Assembly (NCBI RefSeq): GCF_026341855.1 | Contig: NZ_JAPENW010000001.1 | Span: forward strand, 5,943,001 to 6,007,000 | Direction of reading: 5' to 3' | Length of the DNA: 64,000 bases | Origin: Streptomyces sp. NBC_00568 | GTDB taxonomy: Bacteria; Actinomycetota; Actinomycetes; Streptomycetales; Streptomycetaceae | In this document: positions 33,415 to 42,028 of the stretch, piece after piece | Position numbering within the stretch: position 1 is the stretch's first letter | Layout of the letters: each line of letters begins with the position of its first letter | Program-made: the position numbers and the translations under genes | The notes under the pieces: model-generated | What the model was told of the DNA's origin: nothing | The model's input: the letters and a program-made list of their open reading frames with translations, nothing else | Database searches by the model: none

Positions 33415-34386
33415 ATGCCCTTCGCACGCCTCGCCTCAGCCACGACTCCCACCGCCCACATCGGACTGGGGCTCGCCGCCGTCGGCCGCCCCGGCTACAT
33501 CAACCTCGGCCGCGAGGAGGACCTCCCGGCCGACCGCAGTGTCGACGCCCTGCGCGAGCGCACCCACGAACTCCTCGAAGCCGCCTACGCCCAGGGGGTG
33601 CGCTACTTCGACGTGGCCCGCTCCTACGGCCGCTCCGAGGAGTTCCTCGCCGACTGGCTGCGCCGCCGCCCGGACATCGACGACATCGTCGTCGGCAGCA
33701 AGTGGGGCTACGCGTACACGGCGGACTGGCGCACCGACGCCGAGGCGCACGAGGTCAAGGACCACGGCCTCGCCATGTACGAGCGGCAGCGCGCCGAGAC
33801 CGCGGAGCTGCTCGGCGACCGGCTCGACCTCTACCAGATCCACTCGGTGACCCCGGAGAGCCCGGCCCTCACCGACAAGGAGCTGCACGCGGCACTCGCC
33901 GAAGCGGCCGCCGGGGGCCTGTCGATCGGGTTCTCCACCAGTGGGCCCGCCCAGGCGGAGGCGATCCGTGCCGCGCTCGCCGTGACGGTCGACGGCGAAC
34001 CGCTCTTCCGCACCGTCCAGTCCACGTACAACGTCCTGGAGACCTCGGCCGCCCCAGCGCTCGCCGAGGCCCACGACGCCGGACTCACGGTGATCGTCAA
34101 GGAGGGCATGGCCAACGGCCGGCTCGCGCGGCCCCACGCGCCGGACGCGCTGCGGGCCGTCGCCGCGGAGACCTCTCTCGACTGCGACGCGGTCGCTCTC
34201 GCGCTGATCCTGCGGCAGCCCTGGGCGGGCGTCGTGCTCTCGGGGGCGGCCACCGCCAACCAGCTCGCCTCGAACCTGCACGCCGCGGTCGTCGACCTCG
34301 ACGACGACCAGCTCTCCCGGCTCACCCCCCTCGTGGAGGAGCCGGAAGCGTATTGGGAGCGGCGCGGGCAGCTGCCCTGGCACTGA
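33415..34386 (+). CDS. Aldo/keto reductase
   Basis: NADPH-dependent carbonyl reductase family, 323 residues, TIM barrel. The catalytic tetrad D66, Y71 (FDVARSYG), K96 (VVGSKWGY) and H143 (LYQIHSV) is complete, so it should be active; the substrate cannot be told. AGGAGCCG precedes the ATG. Stand-alone gene after argH. Confidence 0.9.
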   Translation: MPFARLASATTPTAHIGLGLAAVGRPGYINLGREEDLPADRSVDALRERTHELLEAAYAQGVRYFDVARSYGRSEEFLADWLRRRPDIDDIVVGSKWGYAYTADWRTDAEAHEVKDHGLAMYERQRAETAELLGDRLDLYQIHSVTPESPALTDKELHAALAEAAAGGLSIGFSTSGPAQAEAIRAALAVTVDGEPLFRTVQSTYNVLETSAAPALAEAHDAGLTVIVKEGMANGRLARPHAPDALRAVAAETSLDCDAVALALILRQPWAGVVLSGAATANQLASNLHAAVVDLDDDQLSRLTPLVEEPEAYWERRGQLPWH

Positions 34387-34578
34387 GGCACCCCGCAGGC
34401 GCAGGCGGCTGACCTGGCACTGAGCACCGCGCGGCCCGGGCCAGGTGTCCGCGGGCCACCCGAACACTCCGAGCAGCCGGCCCCGGGCGAAGCGCCCGGG
34501 GCTCGCGCGAACACTCCGAGTACCGCCCCTCCTGCCGCCTGCCGCCCCGCCACACGGATGAGACACACATGCCCCTAG

Positions 34579-34608
34579 TGAGACATCAACGTCTCATGTG
34601 GGGTACCG
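34579..34608 (+). promoter_or_regulatory. tetR operator TGAGACATCAACGTCTCA with promoter
   Basis: An inverted repeat with six-base arms TGAGAC and GTCTCA and a six-base centre lies at 34579-34596. It overlaps the likely -35, and TACCGT (34603-34608) about seven bases before the ATG is the likely -10, giving a leaderless message. A further GTCTC half-site abuts the ATG. This is a typical TetR autoregulatory operator. Confidence 0.8.
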
Positions 34609-34615
34609 TTGTCTC

Positions 34616-35167
34616 ATGGCTGTCGACCGTGACCACGTGCTGCGCAGCGCAGCGGCCCTGCTCACCCGGAAATCCACCGCGACCATGGACGAGGTCGCCA
34701 AGGCCGCCGGGATCAGCCGGGCGACGCTGCACCGCCAGTTCGCCGGCCGCGACGCGCTCGTACGGGCCCTGGAGTCGCTCGGCATCGAGGAGTGCGAGGC
34801 CGCTCTGGACGCGGCCCGCCTCGACGAAGGCACCGCCCAGGAGGCCGTGCGCCGCCTGGTGCGGGAGCTGGAGAAGGTGGCCGGACTGCTCGCCTTCCTC
34901 TACACGGAGAACCAGCTCTTCGAGGGCGACGGGCAGCACGAGGGCTGGGCCCGGCTCGACGCCCGGATGGCCGCGTTGTTCCGGCGCGGACAGGAGGACG
35001 GCGAGTTCCGTATCGACCTCAGCCCGGCCTGGCTCACCGAGGCGCTCTACGGGCTGATGGCCTCGGCGGCCTGGGCCGTGACCGAGGGCCGGGTCGCCGC
35101 CAACGACTTCCACCACATGATCGTCGAGCTGCTGCTCGGCGGCGCGCTACGGAGAGAGGAATCATGA
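34616..35167 (+). CDS. TetR-family repressor of the adjacent MFS pump
   Basis: Regulator of 183 residues: N-terminal helix-turn-helix (ATMDEVAKAAGISRATLHRQFAGRDALV, residues 22-50) and a helical ligand-binding domain (LLAFLYTENQLF, LTEALYGLMASAAWAV). The ATG at 34616 has no ribosome site and fits a leaderless message. Its stop overlaps the start of the MFS transporter (ATGA), so it most likely represses both genes from the operator upstream and is released by a drug-like ligand. Confidence 0.93.
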   Translation: MAVDRDHVLRSAAALLTRKSTATMDEVAKAAGISRATLHRQFAGRDALVRALESLGIEECEAALDAARLDEGTAQEAVRRLVRELEKVAGLLAFLYTENQLFEGDGQHEGWARLDARMAALFRRGQEDGEFRIDLSPAWLTEALYGLMASAAWAVTEGRVAANDFHHMIVELLLGGALRREES

Positions 35168-36681
35168 CCAGCACCCTGCAGCCGGCGCTCGCGACGGAGG
35201 TGCAGAAGCGCCCCGGCCGGTGGCTCGCGCTCTGCGTCCTCGTCCTCGCCGTGCTGCTGGTGGCCGTGGACGCGACCGTCCTCGGCCTCGCGACCCCGTA
35301 CATCAGTGAGGACCTGCAACCCTCCGGAACCCAGCTCCTGTGGATCGGTGACGTCTACTCCTTCGTCATCGCCGGTCTGCTCGTCTCCATGGGCAGTCTC
35401 GGCGACCGCATCGGACGCAAGAAGCTGCTGCTCGTCGGCGCGACGGCGTTCGGCCTGATATCCGTGCTCAACGCCTATGCCACGACACCCGAGATGATGA
35501 TCCTGGCGCGGGCGCTGCTCGGTGTCGCGGGCGCGACCCTGATGCCCGCCACCCTCGCCCTGATCCGCAACATCTTCCACGACCCGCGCGAGCGCAGTCT
35601 CGCCATCGGTATCTGGGGTGCGACGGCCTCCGCGGGCACGGCGGTCGGTCCCGTCGTCGGCGGCTTCCTGCTCGAACACTTCTGGTGGGGTTCGGTCTTC
35701 CTCATCAACCTTCCGGTGATGGTGGTGCTCGTCCTCGTCGGCAGCAGGCTGCTGCCCGAGTCGAAGAGCCCGAACCATGGACCCTGGGACCTGATCAGCG
35801 TCACGCTCTCGCTCGTCGGTGTGATCGCCGCGGTGTACGCGGTCAAGGACGCCGCCGCGCACGGGGCGAGCGGCGAGGCACTCGCCGTGGGCCTGCTGGG
35901 CGCCGGTGCGATCTACTGGTTCGTGCGCCGCCAACTGACGCTTCCCACACCCCTGTTGGACGTCCGACTCTTCCGCAACCGGGGATTCTCCGGTGCTGTG
36001 CTCGCCGACCTGTTCACCGTGCTCGGGCTGTCCGGACTCGTCTTCTTCCTCTCCCAGTACCTGCAACTCGTGCAGGGCAGGGGGCCGTTCGAGGCGGGGC
36101 TGGCCGAAATACCCGCCGCTGTGGGCGCGGTGGCGGCCGGTCTGGTCGCGGGAAGGTTCGCGCGGCGGTTCTCCGTGCGCACCGTCGTCTCCGCCGGACT
36201 CGCCGCGGTGGGTCTCGCGCTCGGCGCGCTCACCCTGCTCGACCGGTCCACCGGCTATCCGCTGCTCGGTGCCGCGCTGCTGGTCGTCGGCATCGGCGCG
36301 GGCTTCTCGTTCACCGTCACCGCCGACGTCATCCTCTCCGCCGTCCCCAAGGACCAGGCGGGCGCCGCGTCCGCGGTCTCCGAGACGGCGTACGAACTCG
36401 GCGCGGCTCTCGGTATCGCCCTGCTCGGCTCGATCGTGACCGGCGTCTACGCGGGCTTCGCCGGACCCGCCGGCACACCGGCCGAGGCGCACGACTCGCT
36501 CGGCGGAGCGGTGGAGGCGGCCGGGAGCCTGCCCGCGCACACCTCCGAGGCGCTGCTGAGCGCGGCCAGGGAGTCCTTCGTGGACGGTCTGGCACTCGCG
36601 TCCGGCGCGGGCGCGGCCGTCCTGCTCGCCACCGCGGTGGCGGCGTGGTTCCTGCTGCGCGGCCAGAAGCTGGAGGTGTAG
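35164..36681 (+). CDS. MFS drug transporter (EmrB/QacA type)
   Basis: Proton-linked efflux protein of 505 residues with 14 predicted membrane helices of the DHA2 family. Typical segments: VAVDATVLGLATPYISEDL (helix 1), GSLGDRIGRKKLLLVGA (motif A), WGATASAGTAVGPVVGGFLL (motif C), and ASAVSETAYELGAALGIALLG late in the protein. It exports cationic or hydrophobic drugs; substrate unknown. Its ATG overlaps the TetR stop by four bases, and a strong hairpin terminator lies about 125 bases after the gene. Confidence 0.93.
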   Translation: MTSTLQPALATEVQKRPGRWLALCVLVLAVLLVAVDATVLGLATPYISEDLQPSGTQLLWIGDVYSFVIAGLLVSMGSLGDRIGRKKLLLVGATAFGLISVLNAYATTPEMMILARALLGVAGATLMPATLALIRNIFHDPRERSLAIGIWGATASAGTAVGPVVGGFLLEHFWWGSVFLINLPVMVVLVLVGSRLLPESKSPNHGPWDLISVTLSLVGVIAAVYAVKDAAAHGASGEALAVGLLGAGAIYWFVRRQLTLPTPLLDVRLFRNRGFSGAVLADLFTVLGLSGLVFFLSQYLQLVQGRGPFEAGLAEIPAAVGAVAAGLVAGRFARRFSVRTVVSAGLAAVGLALGALTLLDRSTGYPLLGAALLVVGIGAGFSFTVTADVILSAVPKDQAGAASAVSETAYELGAALGIALLGSIVTGVYAGFAGPAGTPAEAHDSLGGAVEAAGSLPAHTSEALLSAARESFVDGLALASGAGAAVLLATAVAAWFLLRGQKLEV

Positions 36682-36806
36682 GGGGTGTTCGGGCCACCCT
36701 CGGACCACCCGGGGCCGGTCCGGCCGAAGTCCCGCCCCAGGACGGGGCGCCCGGCGTGGCCCGGTCCTGGTCGGCTCCCATCGGCACCCGCCGGAACCGA
36801 ACAAAG

Positions 36807-36848
36807 CGGGTGGGCCCCGACCGGCAACTGCCGGTCGGGGCCCACCCG
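36807..36848. terminator. 20-bp perfect hairpin between convergent MFS and plsC
   Basis: CGGGTGGGCCCCGACCGGCA, two-base loop region AC, then its exact complement. Lies between convergent genes and should stop transcription from both sides. One of the strongest hairpins in the window. Confidence 0.85.
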
Positions 36849-36877
36849 TGTGTGATGTCGCGGGGCCCGGTGAAGGG

Positions 36878-37549
36878 CTAGGCGGCCTTCGCCTTGGTGG
36901 CGTACATGTCGACGTACTCCTGGCCGGACAGCCGCATGACCTCGGTCATCACGGAGTCGGTCACGGCGCGCAGCACGTAACGGTCGCGGTCCATGCCCTC
37001 GTACCGCGAGAACTCCATGGCGGCGCCGAAGCGGACCGTGACCCGGCCCGGCCGCGGGATCCCCGCGCCGCCCGGCTGGAGCTTGTCCGTGCCGATCATC
37101 GCGAACGGGACCACCGGGGCGCCGGTCATCAGGGTGAGCCGGGCCATGCCGGTGCGGCCGCGGTACAGGCGGCCGTCGGGGGAGCGGGTGCCCTCGGGGT
37201 AGATCCCGAAGACCTTGCCCTCCTCCAGGACGCGGCGGCCGGTCATCAGCGCCGCCACGCCGCCGTTGGCGCCGTCCCGGTCCACCGGGATCATGCCGAC
37301 GCCGGTGAAGAACCACGCCATCAGGCGGCCCTTGAGGCCCTTGCCCGTGACGTACTCGTCCTTGCCGATGAAGAGCACCTGCCGGTCGCAGACCAGCGGA
37401 AGGATCATCGAGTCGATGAAGGTGAGGTGGTTGCCGGCCAGGATCACCGGGCCGTCGCCCGGGATGTGCTCCACGCCCTCCACCCGTGGGCGGAACATCA
37501 GGCGCATGATCGGTCCGAGCACTGCCTTGATGAGCGCGAAGCGGGACAA
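36878..37549 (-). CDS. plsC: 1-acyl-glycerol-3-phosphate acyltransferase
   Basis: Phospholipid-synthesis acyltransferase of 223 residues. Catalytic H41-x4-D46 in NHLTFID, the FTGVGMIPVDRDG segment and the glycerol-phosphate-binding PEGTRS (about 118-123) are present. A TTG start at 37549 is chosen because GGAGGG lies just before it and the product then starts SRFALIKAVLG, as I recall for other Streptomyces members; an upstream ATG at 37627 has no coding character. Several paralogues usually exist in Streptomyces, so its exact place in lipid synthesis is not certain. Confidence 0.88.
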   Translation of the reverse strand: MSRFALIKAVLGPIMRLMFRPRVEGVEHIPGDGPVILAGNHLTFIDSMILPLVCDRQVLFIGKDEYVTGKGLKGRLMAWFFTGVGMIPVDRDGANGGVAALMTGRRVLEEGKVFGIYPEGTRSPDGRLYRGRTGMARLTLMTGAPVVPFAMIGTDKLQPGGAGIPRPGRVTVRFGAAMEFSRYEGMDRDRYVLRAVTDSVMTEVMRLSGQEYVDMYATKAKAA

Positions 37550-37957
37550 CGGGCCCTCCGGTGTCAAGGGATCGGTATGGAGTCTGTGCAGGTGAGGACC
37601 ATACTCGCGGTTCCCGGATGATTGCACATCGGGTTCATCGACTGGATACGCACTGTTGATGCACGTTTACCTGCGGTGGCGCGCCCGTGAGCGGCCGAAA
37701 TCGGGGCGACACGATGTGACGGACATCGCGCGCCGCACCGGCGAACGGGTGACCCCGTCATGGTTCGCCGCTCGTTCGCCGCACCCCACGGGTACCCCCG
37801 ACCGCCGGACCGAAGCCGACGGACCGTCAGGTTCCGCATCCCGTACGACATCCAGGGTCACCCACGTGTTCCGCCGCAGGCCTCCCTCCCGTCACACCGG
37901 GGCACCTACGATCGTCCCGCTTCGACAGGCAGGGCACCTACGGCGGGAGGAGCGCTC
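37550..37957. promoter_or_regulatory. Divergent control region with possible PHO box
   Basis: About 408 bases between plsC and glpQ without a gene. The plsC side (37580-37680) is relatively AT-rich. On the glpQ side, GGTCACCCACG at 37856-37866 fits the Streptomyces PHO-box half-site G(G/T)TCAYYYRSS, directly followed by a weaker TGTTCCGCCGC at the expected 11-base period. PhoP control of glpQ genes by phosphate is known in Streptomyces coelicolor; its presence here is inferred from this partial match. Confidence 0.35.
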
Positions 37958-39121
37958 ATGGGAGCGCAGGAGTCGAACGGTCAGGAGCGGGGCACGGCGC
38001 GGCGGGCGCTGCTGGGAGCCGCGGTGCTCGGGGCGGGCGGAGCCGTCCTCGGCCTCCCCGGCGCGGCGAGAGCGGACGAACGGCACGGGGGCGGCGGCTA
38101 CCGGAGCCTGCCCAGGCCGACGGTCATCGGCCACCGCGGGGCCAGTGGCTGCCGGCCGGAGCACACTTTCGGCTCGTACCAGCTGGCCCTCGACCTGGGC
38201 GCCGACGTCGTCGAGGCCGGCGACCTGGTGCCCACCAAGGACGGCCACCTCGTATGCCGTCACGAGCCGGAAATCGGCGGGACGACGGACGTCTCGGCGC
38301 ACCCCGAGTTCGCCGCCCGCAAGACCACCAAGACGCTCGACGGGGTCGCCACGACCGGCTGGTTCACCGAGGACTTCACTCTTGCCGAGCTGAAGACCCT
38401 GCGTGCCGTCGAGCGCATCCCCGCCAACCGCCCGCACAACACCCTCTACAACGGCCGCTGGGAGATCCCCACCTTCGAAGAGGTGCTCCGCTGGCAGGAC
38501 GAGCAGACCCGCAAGCGCGGCAAGCAGGTCTGGATCTACCCCGAGACCAAGCACCCCACCTACTTCCGGAAGCTCGGCCTCGGCCTGGAGGAGCGGGTCG
38601 CCAGGCTGCTGCGCAAGTACGGCAAGGACAAGAAGGACTCGCCGGTCATCCTCCAGTCCTTCGAGCCGAGCAGCATCGAGCGGCTCGACAAGCTCGTCGG
38701 CAACCCGCTCGCCGTCCTGCTGTCCGCCGCGAACACCCGCCCCTGGGACTTCGTCGAGGCGGGCGACCCCCGCACGGTCGCCGACCTCGTCAGGCCCGAG
38801 GGCCTGGAGTGGATCGCCTCGTTCGCGCAGGGCATCGGCCCCACGCTCGACCTGATCATCCCGAAGGACGCGGCCGGTAACCTCACCCAGCCGACCACCC
38901 TCGTCGCCGACGCGCACCGGGCGGGCCTGATCCTGCACCCGTACACCATGCGCAACGAGAACCCCTTCCTGCCCGCGAACTTCCGCAAGGGCACCGCCGC
39001 GGACGCCTACGGGGACGCCTTCGGCGCCTTCAAGGTGTACTTCGAGACGGGCATCGACGGCGTCTTCTCCGACAACGCGGACACCGCGCTGCTGGCCCGC
39101 GCGGACTTCCTCAAGGGATGA
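37958..39121 (+). CDS. glpQ: Tat-exported glycerophosphodiester phosphodiesterase
   Basis: Secreted GDPD of 387 residues that releases glycerol 3-phosphate from glycerophosphodiesters or teichoic acids. N-terminal Tat signal (TARRALLGAAVLGAGG, to about residue 42). Catalytic motifs: HRGASGCRPEHT with the paired histidine region, EAGDLVPTKDGHLVCRHEPE, WIYPETKHP, and the terminal GVFSDNADTALLAR. The usual first-motif E is present in PEHTF and the metal ligand in VEAGDLV. ATG at 37958 follows GGGAGGAG. Likely phosphate-starvation regulated. Two hairpins follow the gene. Confidence 0.92.
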   Translation: MGAQESNGQERGTARRALLGAAVLGAGGAVLGLPGAARADERHGGGGYRSLPRPTVIGHRGASGCRPEHTFGSYQLALDLGADVVEAGDLVPTKDGHLVCRHEPEIGGTTDVSAHPEFAARKTTKTLDGVATTGWFTEDFTLAELKTLRAVERIPANRPHNTLYNGRWEIPTFEEVLRWQDEQTRKRGKQVWIYPETKHPTYFRKLGLGLEERVARLLRKYGKDKKDSPVILQSFEPSSIERLDKLVGNPLAVLLSAANTRPWDFVEAGDPRTVADLVRPEGLEWIASFAQGIGPTLDLIIPKDAAGNLTQPTTLVADAHRAGLILHPYTMRNENPFLPANFRKGTAADAYGDAFGAFKVYFETGIDGVFSDNADTALLARADFLKG

Positions 39122-39227
39122 GCCCGGGATGAGTCCGCGACGGGTCCGGGACGGGTCCGGCCGCACGGGCCGTGAGGGACGCGTCCGGGCGACGAGACCC
39201 GCGCCCGGCCGTCAACGGATGACCCCG

Positions 39228-39283
39228 TCACCCCGGATGGGGTGACAACCGGCCGCCCCGGCAACCTCCTGCCGGGGCGGCCG
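39228..39283 (+). terminator. Two hairpins after glpQ, the second abutting the sigma gene
   Basis: GTCACCCC-GGAT-GGGGTGAC at about 39228-39247, then CGGCCGCCCCGGCA, loop ACCTCC, and its exact complement (14 pairs) at 39250-39283. The second ends only five bases before the first possible start codon of the next gene, so it could also hide its ribosome site. Confidence 0.75.
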
Positions 39284-39287
39284 CGTC

Positions 39288-39791
39288 GTGCCGCACATGA
39301 CCCACGAGCTGGTTTCCACCCTGCGGCCGCTCCTCGCCGCCGAGGCATCGGCGGAGGCCCACGCGACCGGCGCCGAGAGCGGCGATCTGGAACAGGCCGT
39401 CTGGCTGCGCCTCCTGGAGCGCCTCGACGCGACGGGCCCGCCCGTCGACCCGCAGCGCTGGGTGCGCCGAGCCGTGCGCTCCGAGGCGCGCCTGAGCCGC
39501 CGCAGGGCCCGCGCCGAGCAGCCGTACGCCGTCGAGCCCGCGGACGACAGCGACTCCGGGCCCGAACAGCGGGCGATGACCGCCGAGCGCCGTCGCGAGC
39601 TCCACGACGCCGTGCGCCGGCTGCCCGGCCGCTGCCCCGGCCTGATGGCCGCCCTGCTCTCCCCGGACGACCTCACCTACCGGGAGATCGCAGGTGAGTT
39701 GGGTATCTCACAGGGGAGTCTTGGTCCGGAACGTTCCAGATGCCTGGGATGTCTGCGGCGTTTGCTGACGGTGGAGGTTGCGGCCCGCTGA
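39288..39791 (+). CDS. Small sigma-70-family (ECF-like) factor
   Basis: Putative RNA polymerase sigma factor of 167 residues (GTG at 39288; ATG at 39297 is an alternative). A region-2-like stretch (SGDLEQAVWLRLLERL, DPQRWVRRAVRSEARLSRRRARAE) and a region-4 helix-turn-helix (LHDAVRRLPGRCPGLMAALLSP, LTYREIAGELGISQGSLGPERSRCLGCLRRLL) are recognisable. Region 2 is shorter than in typical ECF factors. No anti-sigma gene is adjacent. No good ribosome site is visible and a strong hairpin ends five bases before the start. Confidence 0.72.
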   Translation: MPHMTHELVSTLRPLLAAEASAEAHATGAESGDLEQAVWLRLLERLDATGPPVDPQRWVRRAVRSEARLSRRRARAEQPYAVEPADDSDSGPEQRAMTAERRRELHDAVRRLPGRCPGLMAALLSPDDLTYREIAGELGISQGSLGPERSRCLGCLRRLLTVEVAAR

Positions 39792-39849
39792 CGACGGGGA
39801 TAGGAGTGAGGGACGACCGGTGGAACAGGTGAGCGGGAGGCATGCACAC

Positions 39850-40353
39850 ATGGGCATGAGCGTGACCATCTCGGCGGCGACCGAGCAGGACGCAGAACAG
39901 ATCCTGAAGCTGCAGTACCTCTGCTACCAGAGCGAGGCCGAGCTGTACGGCGACTACGGCATCGAGCCGCTCACGCAGCCGCTCGACTCGCTCAGGGCGG
40001 AACTGGCGGGCGGCACCGTACTGGTGGCCCGGCTCGGCGACGAGGTGGTGGCCTCGGTACGCGGCGCCGTCGACGCCGACGGCACGGCCCGCATCAACAA
40101 ACTCATCGTGCATCCGCGCATGCAGCGGCACGGCCTCGGCGGGCGCCTGCTCGCCGCGATCGAGACGCGGCTCGGCGCCGACGGAGCGGCCAAGTCCTTC
40201 CAGCTCTTCACCGGCCACCGCAGCGAGCGCAACCTGCGTCTGTACCGCAAGCACGGCTACGCGCCCGTCTCCCAGGAGCGGGTGGGCGAGCGCATGACGC
40301 TGGTGACCCTGGCCAAGGGCGCCGACACCGCCGCGTACGCCACCAGCGCCTAG
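39850..40353 (+). CDS. GNAT acetyltransferase
   Basis: Acetyl-CoA-dependent acetyltransferase of 167 residues: TISAATEQDAEQILKLQ, ARINKLIVHPRMQRHGLGGRLLAAIE (acetyl-CoA loop R-x-x-G-x-G/A form) and LRLYRKHGYAPVSQE. Substrate unknown. GGGAGG lies ten bases before the ATG at 39850; a second ATG follows six bases later. It lies 58 bases after the sigma factor gene and its end overlaps the convergent membrane-protein gene by four bases. Confidence 0.85.
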   Translation: MGMSVTISAATEQDAEQILKLQYLCYQSEAELYGDYGIEPLTQPLDSLRAELAGGTVLVARLGDEVVASVRGAVDADGTARINKLIVHPRMQRHGLGGRLLAAIETRLGADGAAKSFQLFTGHRSERNLRLYRKHGYAPVSQERVGERMTLVTLAKGADTAAYATSA

Positions 40354-40877
40354 CGGTCGCCGAACGCCACGCCCTGGTCGGCGGTCGTACGCGCCTTGCG
40401 CAGCCAGTACATCGCCGACAGCGGCAGCAGCACCGGGATGAAGAGATAGCCCATGCCGTAGTCCGACCACACCGTGGCGTCGGGGAAGGCGGACGGCTCG
40501 ACCAGCGTCCAGGTCCCGACGATCAGCACACCCGCGAGCTCGGCGGCGCAGCACACCAGCGCCGCCCTGCGCGCCGTCTCGCCGCCGCGCACGAGCGAGT
40601 ACGTGATGAATCCGTAGACGAGACCGGCGACCGCGGAGAGCGAGTAGGCGAGCGGCGCCTTGCCGAACTCCGTGGAGATCTGCACGGCGGACCGCGAGAC
40701 GGCGCCGACCACCATCACGCCGTACAGCCACAGCAGCAGCATGCCGGGGCCGGAGATGAGCCGCGTGCGCTTCTTCTCCGCGGGCAGCGCGGTCGGCTCC
40801 TCGTTCCGGCCGTCCCGCTCGTTCCGGTCGTCCCGCTCGTCCCGAGGCACGGTCGTGTTCTCCTCCGTGGCCGTCAT
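40350..40877 (-). CDS. Four-helix membrane protein
   Basis: Unrecognised membrane protein of 175 residues. A charged, low-complexity N-terminus (Glu/Asp/Arg/Asn, residues 1-40) precedes four hydrophobic helices (MLLLWLYGVMVVGAV, YSLSAVAGLVYGFITYSLV, LVCCAAELAGVLIVGTW, YLFIPVLLPLSAMYWL). It starts one base after the stop of the similar-sized membrane gene upstream, so the two are a pair and may form a complex. No function can be inferred. Confidence 0.8.
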   Translation of the reverse strand: MTATEENTTVPRDERDDRNERDGRNEEPTALPAEKKRTRLISGPGMLLLWLYGVMVVGAVSRSAVQISTEFGKAPLAYSLSAVAGLVYGFITYSLVRGGETARRAALVCCAAELAGVLIVGTWTLVEPSAFPDATVWSDYGMGYLFIPVLLPLSAMYWLRKARTTADQGVAFGDR

Positions 40878-40878
40878 C

Positions 40879-41238
40879 TCAGCCTCCCCAGATGTCGTAG
40901 AGCCGTACTTCGAGCACGGCGAGGACGACGCCGCCGGCCGCCACCGTGACCGAACCCCAGCGGGTGCGCTCCGCCAGCGACATGAACCCCGCGGCGGGAA
41001 CGCACGCGAAGGCGCCGAGCAGATACGCCACGAAGATCGTCGTGCCCTGCTCCGGCTTCTGGCCGCGCGCCAGCTGGACCACGCCGATCACCAGCTGGAC
41101 CACGGCGAGCAGCGACACCACGGCCATGCCGATGAAGTGCCAGTCCTTGGTCGGCTGATCACGGTAGGCGGCCCAGCCGCACCAGGCGGCGAGCGCGAGC
41201 GCGGCGACGGCCGTCGCGACCGTCAGGGCATCAAACAT
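40879..41238 (-). CDS. Four-helix membrane protein
   Basis: Membrane protein of 119 residues with four hydrophobic helices (LTVATAVAALALAAWCGWAAY, FIGMAVVSLLAVVQLVIGVV, IFVAYLLGAFACVPAAG, VTVAAGGVVLAVLEV). No recognised motif. First gene of a two-gene minus-strand unit with the next membrane protein. Confidence 0.8.
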   Translation of the reverse strand: MFDALTVATAVAALALAAWCGWAAYRDQPTKDWHFIGMAVVSLLAVVQLVIGVVQLARGQKPEQGTTIFVAYLLGAFACVPAAGFMSLAERTRWGSVTVAAGGVVLAVLEVRLYDIWGG

Positions 41239-41307
41239 GCCGCGACCCTATTACGGGCCAAAAGACCCGATGCGCTCGCCCCCGGGGTGCCCCTTAGGGT
41301 CGAAGGC

Positions 41308-41955
41308 ATGAAGATCCACGCCGAAGCCCTCCTGTTCGACAACGACGGAACCCTCGTCTCGTCCATCGAGTCGGTGAACCGCTGCTGGACGAGGTGGGCA
41401 CAGGAGTACGGGATCACCGCCGGGGACTTCGCCCGGATCGGACTGCACGGCCGCCCCGCAGTGGAGATAGCCGCCGACCTGCTGCCCGCCGACCTCGTCC
41501 CCGAGGCACTCGCCCGCATCGAGCAGCTGGAGGTCGAGGACGTGCCGGGCGGGGTCGTGCCGCTGCCCGGCACCCTCGCGCTGCTCGCCGCGCTGCCCGC
41601 CGAGCGCTGGGCCGTCGTCACCTCGGCCACCCGCCGGCTCGCCGAGGCCCGGCTCGACGAGGCCGGGATCCGTCCCAAGACGATGATCACCGCCGACGAC
41701 ATCACCCGGGGCAAGCCCGACCCCGAGCCCTATCTGCTCGCGGCCCGCGAACTGGGCGTCGACCCGGCCAGCTGCGTCGTCTTCGAGGACGCCCCCGCCG
41801 GGCTCCGGGCGGGCCGCGCGGCCGGGATGACCACCGTGGCGTTGGCCACAACGCACCAGGCCCACGAGCTGGAGGCCGACCTCGTCGTCGAAGACCTCGC
41901 CGCCCTGTCCGTACTGGTCACGCGCGACGGAGTGGAGATCTCCGTCCGGGGCTGA
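41308..41955 (+). CDS. HAD-family hydrolase
   Basis: Phosphatase of 215 residues in the beta-phosphoglucomutase-like/phosphoglycolate branch. Nucleophile motif LLFDNDGTLV (D10 and D12), VVTSATRRL (motif II), K in TRGKPDPEPY and VVFEDAPAGLRAGRAAGM (motif IV) are complete. It probably removes phosphate from a sugar phosphate. GAAGG sits just before the ATG; TAGGGT upstream is a possible -10. Confidence 0.9.
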   Translation: MKIHAEALLFDNDGTLVSSIESVNRCWTRWAQEYGITAGDFARIGLHGRPAVEIAADLLPADLVPEALARIEQLEVEDVPGGVVPLPGTLALLAALPAERWAVVTSATRRLAEARLDEAGIRPKTMITADDITRGKPDPEPYLLAARELGVDPASCVVFEDAPAGLRAGRAAGMTTVALATTHQAHELEADLVVEDLAALSVLVTRDGVEISVRG

Positions 41956-41962
41956 GATGTGT

Positions 41963-41993
41963 CCACCGCTGTCCGCTATTCGGACAGCGGTGG
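41963..41993 (+). terminator. 13-bp perfect hairpin after HAD gene
   Basis: CCACCGCTGTCCG, loop CTATT, CGGACAGCGGTGG, eight bases after the stop. It isolates the HAD gene from the downstream leader and metNIQ. Confidence 0.85.
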
Positions 41994-42028
41994 CGGGCCC
42001 CGGCCCCCGATCTGCTTTACTTCATTCC

